NCBI GenBank assembly: GCA_033549345.1
Contig: JAWSUT010000039.1
Span: 1-18,816 of the forward strand
Direction of reading: 5' to 3'
DNA length: 18,816 bases
From: JAWSUT01 sp033549345
GTDB taxonomy: Bacteria > Bacillota > Dethiobacteria > Dethiobacterales > Dethiobacteraceae
The translations under genes were made by a program, and so were the position numbers. The notes beneath the pieces were generated by a model, which was given only the letters and a program-made list of their open reading frames with translations, made no database searches and was not told the DNA's origin. Of the stretch, positions 13,164 through 18,816 are shown piece by piece; the first letter of the stretch is position 1; each line of letters begins with the position of its first letter.

Positions 13164-13820
13164 GTGATTGGGCCGATACTTTTAGGAATCTGGATGACTG
13201 TTGTCATCCTCGCATCGTTTCTCTATATGCCCGCCACCCAGGGCCTTGGTGAGACCGGCCGTATCATGGTCTACCATGTCCCGGCAGCCTGGATTGCTGT
13301 GCTTGCCTATCTGATGGCCATGGTTAATGCCGTCGGCTACCTCCGCAAAGGAGACATCCGTTTCGACCGCCAGGCGCAGGTTAACGCGGAGCTGGGTACC
13401 GTTTTCTGCATTCTGGCCACCGTTACCGGTGCCATCTGGTCCCGAGGCGCGTGGGGCTGGTACTGGAACTGGGACCCGCGGCAGACATCCATCGCTGTGC
13501 TGCTGATGATTTACGCCGCCTACTTTGTCCTGCGCAGCGCCATTCCCGATTCGGACAGACGCGCACGCCTGTCGGCCGTTTATGCCATCCTGGCGTTTCT
13601 GACTGTACCGTTTCTGGTCTTTATCATCCCCAGGGTGTACTTTTCCCTGCATCCGGATTTAATTAATATTTCCGAGCGCACCTTTGACATGGACCGGCAG
13701 ATGCTTGTGGTCTTCCTGTCATCGCTGGCCGGATTTACAGGGCTCTATGCCTGGATGTACAATGTGCAAAAGCGTGCTGAGAATCTTTTTTACAAACAAG
13801 CTATGAAGAGGGGGGCATAA
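13164..13820 (+). CDS. ccmC: CcmC heme-handling protein
   Basis: CcmC presents heme to CcmE on the outer face of the membrane. The 218-aa product has about six membrane helices, the tryptophan-rich WWD motif WGWYWNWDPRQT (97-108) and the two expected heme-ligand histidines: His38 in MVYHVPAAW and His163 in YFSLHPD. The MVYHVPAAW sequence and overall length separate it from the longer CcsA/ResC proteins in the same operon. GTG 13164 is preceded by GAGGGAG (13151-13157) at 6 nt. Confidence 0.93.
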   Translation: MIGPILLGIWMTVVILASFLYMPATQGLGETGRIMVYHVPAAWIAVLAYLMAMVNAVGYLRKGDIRFDRQAQVNAELGTVFCILATVTGAIWSRGAWGWYWNWDPRQTSIAVLLMIYAAYFVLRSAIPDSDRRARLSAVYAILAFLTVPFLVFIIPRVYFSLHPDLINISERTFDMDRQMLVVFLSSLAGFTGLYAWMYNVQKRAENLFYKQAMKRGA

Positions 13821-13940
13821 ATGATGGGTGAGTTGGGTTATGTCCTGGCGGTGACGCTGATTACCTGGTTAGGGCTGTTTTTCTATGTATTAAGGGTAGA
13901 TCTTAAGGTACGGGAGGCCGAGCGTCGTGAAGAAATATGA
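13821..13940 (+). CDS. ccmD: CcmD-like small membrane protein
   Basis: This 39-aa frame starts directly after the ccmC stop, reads MMGELGYVLAVTLITWLGLF and continues FYVLRVDLKVREAERREEI. It has one transmembrane helix (~5-24) and a charged, coiled cytoplasmic tail, the shape of CcmD, which helps release holo-CcmE from the CcmABC complex. GAGGGGGG (13808-13815) is 5 nt from the first ATG and 8 nt from the second (13824). Its last 14 nt overlap ccmE. Position between ccmC and ccmE matches the canonical ccmABCDE order. CcmD proteins are too short and divergent for certainty from sequence alone. Confidence 0.75.
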   Translation: MMGELGYVLAVTLITWLGLFFYVLRVDLKVREAERREEI

Positions 13941-14298
13941 TAAGATTATTTTAATTGTTTTGTTGGCTGTGTTTGGCGTGGGAATTTTCATGACCGCGCG
14001 CAGCGCGTTTGACCAGTATGTTACATTTGCCTATGCCCAGGAAGTGGACCGTAACGTGCAGGTCAGGGGAACAGCCATTGACGGCACAATCCAGATTATC
14101 GATGAGGACAACTTTTCCTTTGAAATGGTAGACCTGGAAGGTACCGTGCTCCGCGTAAAGCACTCCGGAATGATTCCCGTCAACCTGATGGAAGCCGAGT
14201 ATATTGTCGTGAAAGGCAAAGCCGCCGGGGATATGTTTGACGCCAGAACCATTCTTGTAAAATGCCCGTCAAAGTATGAAGCCGAGCAGAGTAATTAA
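13927..14298 (+). CDS. ccmE: CcmE heme chaperone with a CxxxY heme-binding motif
   Basis: CcmE is a membrane-anchored periplasm-facing OB-fold protein that carries heme covalently. The 123-aa product has an N-terminal anchor helix (~7-23), then the beta barrel QVRGTAIDGTIQII, FSFEMVDLEGTVLRVKHSGMIPVNLMEAEYIVVKGKA. The heme-binding motif at the end reads LVKCPSKYE with Cys113 and Tyr117, where proteobacterial CcmE has His in HxxxY. The CxxxY form is the System I* type known from Desulfovibrio and archaea. GTG 13927 lies inside ccmD with GGGAGG (13912-13917) at 9 nt. The C-terminal tail after the motif is very short. Confidence 0.92.
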   Translation: MKKYDKIILIVLLAVFGVGIFMTARSAFDQYVTFAYAQEVDRNVQVRGTAIDGTIQIIDEDNFSFEMVDLEGTVLRVKHSGMIPVNLMEAEYIVVKGKAAGDMFDARTILVKCPSKYEAEQSN

Positions 14299-14335
14299 CC
14301 TGTTTTTATAACTAAAATTCTTTGGAGGGATCATT

Positions 14336-15652
14336 TTGGCTAAGGAAACACCGGGCATTCCGGAACACCAGGCCACACCGGAGAGTCCAATCAAACAAAT
14401 CTTAACGTTTTTAGGATCAATGCAGCTGGGAATTATTTTATTGTTGCTCTTGGCCGTCATTTCCGTCTTCGCCACAACGCAGGAAATGAATCTGGCTATT
14501 GAGAACGTGTACCGCTCCTGGTGGTTTGTCGGTATTATGGCTTTTACGGCACTCAACCTGCTGCTCTGTACGGTTGACCGTATCGGCCCCCTGACACGCC
14601 AGGCACTTCATCCCAGCCGGGTGAAGTCTGCTGATGCCATCAAGAAGATGCAGATTACCAGTTCCGTCAAACTGAAAAATGCCGGTGAAGAGCCGCTGGC
14701 CGACGCGGAAAAAATATTCCGCTCAAACGGCCTGCAGACAACTGTAAGCGAAACACCGGAAGGCCCTGTCCTCTTCGGTGAGAAGGGGAAGTTTGGCTAT
14801 TTCGGTTCCATCGTTACCCACCTGAGCCTGCTTTTAATTCTGCTTGGCGCTATGTATGGCGGCCTCACAGGGTTTGAGGACCGCAACGGCGGGATCGCCG
14901 GCGACAGCTTTATTATTCCCGGCAGTTATCGTGTGGAAATTACCGATGTGGAAATGGAGCTGCTTGATGACCCCACCGTTCGTCCGCGTGTGTACAGTGA
15001 CGTTGTGGTGACCAAAAACGGCGAGGAAGTGACAACCGGTAAGGTCGCCATCAACGAACCGATGCGCTTTGACGGTGTCAGTATCTATCATTCCACGTTC
15101 CTGTATATCAGCGAGATTCAGCTGACGGATGTGGAAACCGGTGAGCAGGAAACCGGCAAGTTCTTTGAAGGCCAGGAGCTTTATGTGGATAACCAGGGCA
15201 GCTATATTCAGCTGATGCAGTTTTTCCCGAATTTCTCCATGCGCCCCGACGGTTCACCGTACTCCAAGAACTATAACCCTGAAAACCCTGTAATGGCCGG
15301 TATTCTTGTTGTCGGCGGCCAGCGTGCAGGCACCGTTTTCCTCACAGAAGGGAAACCGGAACTGATTGAAACAGCCGACGGCCCCGTGGAAGTGGTGATG
15401 ACCGGCTTTGAAAACGCAGCCGTCTATTCCATCGCCAAGAACCTGGGTCGCCCGTATCTCTTTATCGGGTCAATACTGATGGTTCTCGGCCTGTATATGA
15501 GCTTTTTCCTCTTCCCGCGCCGGTTCTGGGCTGTCTATGACGAGAAGAAATCCATGCTGCACATTGGCGGCCGCGGCTACCGCAACCGCCTTGGAGTCGA
15601 GCAGATTATGGAGAAGATGGAATCCGAAATTCTAAGCAGAGAGGAAGAATAA
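14336..15652 (+). CDS. resB: ResB/Ccs1-type cytochrome c synthetase subunit
   Basis: ResB partners with ResC in System II to bind the apocytochrome and help attach heme outside the membrane. The 438-aa protein shows the family pattern: membrane helices at ~29-48 and ~62-80, a third at ~155-175 with the conserved His162 in THLSLLLILLGA, a large external domain (~180-365) with the hallmark EPMRFDGVSIYHSTF, and a last helix at ~373-393 in YLFIGSILMVLGLYMSFF. TTG 14336 is preceded by TTGGAGGG (14321-14328) at 7 nt. It is 37 nt downstream of ccmE, so a System II gene sits directly in a System I operon. Confidence 0.93.
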   Translation: MAKETPGIPEHQATPESPIKQILTFLGSMQLGIILLLLLAVISVFATTQEMNLAIENVYRSWWFVGIMAFTALNLLLCTVDRIGPLTRQALHPSRVKSADAIKKMQITSSVKLKNAGEEPLADAEKIFRSNGLQTTVSETPEGPVLFGEKGKFGYFGSIVTHLSLLLILLGAMYGGLTGFEDRNGGIAGDSFIIPGSYRVEITDVEMELLDDPTVRPRVYSDVVVTKNGEEVTTGKVAINEPMRFDGVSIYHSTFLYISEIQLTDVETGEQETGKFFEGQELYVDNQGSYIQLMQFFPNFSMRPDGSPYSKNYNPENPVMAGILVVGGQRAGTVFLTEGKPELIETADGPVEVVMTGFENAAVYSIAKNLGRPYLFIGSILMVLGLYMSFFLFPRRFWAVYDEKKSMLHIGGRGYRNRLGVEQIMEKMESEILSREEE

Positions 15653-15655
15653 CAG

Positions 15656-16531
15656 ATGGGTGGATTGATTCAAGTCTCTGAGACAGGGTTGCTTGTGGAG
15701 AACACACTGTTCGCCCTGGCTGTCGCCGCCTATATCCTGGCCACAGTCGGCTATCTCGTGAACCTGTTTGGTAAAAGTGAATGGGGCGGTTTTGCCTCGA
15801 ATGTACTGCGTGTGGGCCTTTTGATTCACACCGCCTTTATTATCACACGGACGGTCAATGTCCAGCGCGTCCCGTTTGTGGGCCACTTTGAATTCGGCAA
15901 CATGTTCATCTGGGCCAGTGTTCTGGTTTATATCTGGACAGAATGGCGCTTAAAAGATAAATACTATGCCGTGGGTGCGTTTCTGACCCCGCTTGTGGTC
16001 GTGTATATCGCTTACCTGACTGTAATTCCCGATATCATTGCCAAAGTTACCATCAGCCGGGCGCACAACCCGCTGCCCCCGGTTCTCCAGTCCAACTGGC
16101 TCAAACTGCATGTCAGTTCTTCAGTGATGGGCTATGCCGGTTTTACACTGGCTTTCGCCGCTGCCATCATGTGGCTGCTTAAATACTACCTGGACAACAA
16201 AAGTACGCTGGCCAAAAGGCTGCCTGATGCCAAAACGCTGGAAGAGTATATGTACCGCGCCGCTGTGTTCGGCTTCATCTTCCAGACTGTGATGATTATC
16301 AGCGGGGCTATCTGGGCCGACACGTCCTGGGGCCGTTACTGGGGCTGGGACCCCAAAGAAATGTGGTCCCTGATTACCTGGTTCGTCTTTGCCGTATATC
16401 TGCACGCCCGCTTCACCCGCGGCTGGACCGGCATGCGCACCGTGGCCCTGGTCATGGTCGGCTGGGTGGCCATGGTCTTTACCTGGGTTGGTGTGGCCTG
16501 GCTGCTCTCAGGAATTCATTCCTTCGGTTAA
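15656..16531 (+). CDS. resC: ResC/CcsA-type cytochrome c synthetase subunit
   Basis: ResC is the heme-handling half of the System II synthetase. The 291-aa polytopic protein has the WWD motif WGRYWGWDPKEMW (225-237) and conserved histidines at 58 (LIHT), 152 (WLKLHVSSSVMGYAGF) and 288 (GIHSF), which are candidates for heme coordination. About eight membrane helices are seen. ATG 15656 follows the resB stop by 3 nt, the standard resBC arrangement, with GAGAGGAAGAA just upstream in the resB end. Confidence 0.93.
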   Translation: MGGLIQVSETGLLVENTLFALAVAAYILATVGYLVNLFGKSEWGGFASNVLRVGLLIHTAFIITRTVNVQRVPFVGHFEFGNMFIWASVLVYIWTEWRLKDKYYAVGAFLTPLVVVYIAYLTVIPDIIAKVTISRAHNPLPPVLQSNWLKLHVSSSVMGYAGFTLAFAAAIMWLLKYYLDNKSTLAKRLPDAKTLEEYMYRAAVFGFIFQTVMIISGAIWADTSWGRYWGWDPKEMWSLITWFVFAVYLHARFTRGWTGMRTVALVMVGWVAMVFTWVGVAWLLSGIHSFG

Positions 16532-16552
16532 AAAATCTAAGGGGGAATCCCA

Positions 16553-17353
16553 ATGCAGCTCTCCGACTGGGAAGCCGGCCTGTTTTTACTGACGATAGGC
16601 GCATATCTTCTGGCTTCGGTCATCTATATCTTTCTTCCCGCCGATCAGGCCGGAAAACTGGGCAGAAAGGCGGCGTGGGTGGCAGCAGCCTGCCACGCCG
16701 CATCCCTTGTTCTGCGTACGGCGCAGACATGGCAGCTGGAACAACGCCTGCCGCTCTCGAGCCAGTTTGAACTGCTTACGATTGTTGTGTTTGTCATTAC
16801 CCTGACTTACCTGTTTATCGGGCAGCAAAAGGTGTATGCTTATCTGGGCGCGTATGTGATGCCCATCGCCACCGCAGCCATGCTTTACGCCGCCTACCTG
16901 CCCCGGGAAGTCAGAGTCCTGCATGAGGCGCTGCAGACCTACCGACGCGTTGTCCACGTTTCCTCCGCCATCGCCGCCTACGCCGCGCTGCTCACGGCAG
17001 CCGCTGTGGGTATTATGTATCTGGTGCAGGAGCGCCGCAGCCGGGATGAGGTGCAGCTTGCCGCCCTGGATGCTCTTTCCTATAAGCTCTCCACTGTCGG
17101 CTTTCTCTTTTTAACGGTCCTGCTTGTGACGGGTGTCCTTTGGGCCAAAGTGGCCTGGGGCCGTTACTGGGGCTGGGACCCCAAAGAAACATGGGCGCTT
17201 CTCACCTGGTTTGTCTATGCCGTGACACTCTACGGCCGGCGCTACCGGGAGTGGAAGGGTACCCTTGCCGCCTGGATGGTGGTCTTTGGCTTCGCCTGTG
17301 TGACCATGACAGTTGTGGGCGTACGGTTTGTCTACAGCATTCATAACTACTAA
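16553..17353 (+). CDS. ccsA: Second CcsA-family protein, HemX-like
   Basis: This 266-aa polytopic protein of the same family as ResC (PF01578) has an intact WWD motif WGRYWGWDPKETW (202-214) and histidines at 48, 135 (RRVVHVSSAIAAYAAL) and 264 (SIHNY). It is shorter and diverged from the adjacent ResC. Its place directly before hemA recalls HemX, a CcsA-family protein encoded next to hemA in Bacillus that affects glutamyl-tRNA reductase levels. It could instead be a second heme channel for the ResB synthetase. AAGGGGGAA precedes ATG 16553, 21 nt after resC. Confidence 0.88.
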   Translation: MQLSDWEAGLFLLTIGAYLLASVIYIFLPADQAGKLGRKAAWVAAACHAASLVLRTAQTWQLEQRLPLSSQFELLTIVVFVITLTYLFIGQQKVYAYLGAYVMPIATAAMLYAAYLPREVRVLHEALQTYRRVVHVSSAIAAYAALLTAAAVGIMYLVQERRSRDEVQLAALDALSYKLSTVGFLFLTVLLVTGVLWAKVAWGRYWGWDPKETWALLTWFVYAVTLYGRRYREWKGTLAAWMVVFGFACVTMTVVGVRFVYSIHNY

Positions 17354-17397
17354 ACATACCCGCCATCTGGCGATAACCGGATTGGGGTGTTCTCTCG

Positions 17398-18756
17398 GTG
17401 ACTGAAATCATACTTGTTGGCATTAACCATAAAACAGCTCCCGTAGAGCTGCGCGAGAAGCTCTCTTTTTCAGAGAGCCAACTGGCGCGCTCTCTGGCGT
17501 TCTGCAATGAACAGGACGATATCAGCGAGTGCGTGATTCTGACCACCTGCAACCGCACGGAAATCTATGCCGTGGGCAGCGATGAAGAAGCCCTGTTGTC
17601 GCTGATTATGCAGATGCTTGCAGACATCAAACAGATTGACACAGAAGCCGTCCGGCCCAATCTCTACATCCATTCACAGGAGCAGGCAGTGGAGCACCTG
17701 TTTACTGTCACCGCCGGACTTGACTCCATGATTCTTGGTGAAACGCAAATTCTCGGACAGGTCAAAGATGCCTACGCCAAAGGCAATGACGCCGGTACCG
17801 TCGGTACCGTGTTTCATTCCCTTTTCCGTCAGGCTGTGACCGGAGCCAAACGTGTCCAGACAGAGACGGCCATCAACCAAAATGCCGCCTCTGTTTCCTA
17901 TGCCGCCGTAGAACTGGCCAAAAAGATTTTCGGCCGGCTCACAGACCGCACCGTCCTGGTGTTGGGCGCCGGCAAAATGAGTGAACTGACACTGCGCCAT
18001 CTCTACGATAACGGCGTTAAAAAAGTCATCGTTGTCAACCGCACCAAAGAACGGGCCGACAAACTGGCCGCCTGTTTCGGCGGCACTTCCGAATACTACG
18101 AAAAGCGGCGCGACTGTCTGATCCAGGCCGATATTGTCATTTCCTCCACAGGGGCGCCCCATTTTGTGCTCGATAAAGAAGAAATGGCCTCTGTGATGCG
18201 CACCCGCCGCGGCAAACCCATTTTCCTCATCGACATTGCCGTTCCCCGGGATATTGACCCGAAAGTCAATGAACTGGAAAACGTCTATCTCTACGACATT
18301 GACGACCTGCAGGCCGCCGTTGCCTCCAATTTAAAAGACAGGGAGCACGAGGCGGTTAAAGCCAGGCTGATTATCAAAGAAGAAATAACGGAATTTCGCA
18401 GTTGGTTTAAAACACAGGAAGTGGTCCCCCTGATTGCCGCGCTGCGCCGCAAGGCGGAAACAATCCGGCAGGGGGAACTGGAAGTGTCCTTAAAGAAGCT
18501 CTCCAATTTAAGCGACAAGGAAAAAAAGCACGTGGAAAATCTTACACGGGCCATTGTCAACCGCATTTTGCGGGAGCCTGTGCTGCGTATCAAGGAATTT
18601 GCACAGGAAGATAAAAGTGAACAGTATGTGGCGTCTCTCTGTCAGCTCTTTGACCTGGAAGATGCGGTCAACGGTGAAGCCCGGCTCAAAGAGCCCGGTG
18701 AAAGCTGGAGCACTGACGAGAAGGCCCGTGCTGCGGCAGAGGGGGGTCGACAGTGA
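17398..18756 (+). CDS. hemA: Glutamyl-tRNA reductase HemA
   Basis: HemA reduces glutamyl-tRNA to glutamate-1-semialdehyde with NADPH, the first committed step of C5-pathway tetrapyrrole synthesis. The 452-aa product has GINHKTAPVELREKLSF (8-24), the catalytic Cys51 in LTTCNRTEIY, GLDSMILGETQILGQVK (107-123), the nucleotide-binding VLVLGAGKMSEL (186-197) and a C-terminal dimerisation helix region (~330-430) with the TRAIVNRILREP segment. GTG 17398 has GGGGTG at 17384-17389. It supplies heme for the upstream cytochrome c genes and overlaps the next gene by 4 nt (GTGA). Confidence 0.95.
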   Translation: MTEIILVGINHKTAPVELREKLSFSESQLARSLAFCNEQDDISECVILTTCNRTEIYAVGSDEEALLSLIMQMLADIKQIDTEAVRPNLYIHSQEQAVEHLFTVTAGLDSMILGETQILGQVKDAYAKGNDAGTVGTVFHSLFRQAVTGAKRVQTETAINQNAASVSYAAVELAKKIFGRLTDRTVLVLGAGKMSELTLRHLYDNGVKKVIVVNRTKERADKLAACFGGTSEYYEKRRDCLIQADIVISSTGAPHFVLDKEEMASVMRTRRGKPIFLIDIAVPRDIDPKVNELENVYLYDIDDLQAAVASNLKDREHEAVKARLIIKEEITEFRSWFKTQEVVPLIAALRRKAETIRQGELEVSLKKLSNLSDKEKKHVENLTRAIVNRILREPVLRIKEFAQEDKSEQYVASLCQLFDLEDAVNGEARLKEPGESWSTDEKARAAAEGGRQ

Positions 18757-18816
18757 ACAATCTCGGACTTGCTTTTTATTCTCTTTCCCTGTGCCTGTTT
18801 TTCGCCGCCGCCGTTG
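18753..18816 (+). CDS. Start of a membrane protein, cut by the window end
   Basis: GTG 18753 overlaps the hemA stop, with AGAGGGGGG (18738-18746) 6 nt upstream. The 21 visible codons read MNNLGLAFYSLSLCLFFAAA followed by V, a probable first transmembrane helix. The gene after hemA in Bacillus is hemX, so a HemX/CcsA-type protein is a reasonable guess, but the fragment is too short to assign. Confidence 0.55.
   Translation, partial: MNNLGLAFYSLSLCLFFAAAV

Overview
The window looks like a chromosome segment of an anaerobic Bacillota, Clostridia- or Dethiobacter-like. Coding DNA is moderately GC-rich, Shine-Dalgarno sequences are strong, and GTG and TTG starts are frequent. The gene set includes Bacillota-type ResB/ResC cytochrome assembly proteins, the selenocysteine machinery and a hemA cluster. 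I cannot name a species from the sequence.

Layout. (1) 1-2069: an OmpR-type response regulator lacking the first ~45 residues of its receiver domain, followed by an intact HAMP sensor histidine kinase and a terminator. (2) 2075-2530: a non-coding array of ~130-bp tandem repeats rich in inverted repeats. (3) 2546-8056: a promoter and a compact rightward cluster selA-selB-selD-(EIIC-type membrane protein). selD is itself a selenoprotein gene: an in-frame TGA at 5980-5982 falls at the catalytic position and a candidate bacterial SECIS hairpin follows. (4) 8078-8783: a leftward Phd/YefM-RelE/ParE toxin-antitoxin pair with promoter, palindromic operator and terminator. (5) 8796-9558: hairpin elements, a CGGC-domain gene behind a CRP/FNR-like box, a small element bounded by mirrored hairpins, and a 52-codon leftward gene. 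(6) 9721-11550: asnB-type asparagine synthetase. (7) 11777-18816: a long rightward run of heme and cytochrome c assembly genes: ccmA, ccmB, ccmC, a small ccmD-like gene, ccmE, resB, resC, a second CcsA/HemX-like gene, hemA, and the start of another membrane protein.

How the genes fit together. SelD makes selenophosphate, SelA converts Ser-tRNA(Sec) to Sec-tRNA(Sec), and SelB delivers it at SECIS-marked UGA codons, including the one in selD, so the cluster needs its own product to make SelD. In the last block HemA starts heme synthesis, CcmABCDE would load heme onto a covalent carrier, and ResB/ResC would ligate heme to apocytochrome c. That block is the most unusual part of the window. It joins the carrier-loading half of cytochrome c System I, with a CcmE whose heme-binding residue is Cys (CxxxY) as in the System I* variant, to the ResBC synthetase of System II, and no ccmF, ccmG or ccmH is seen.
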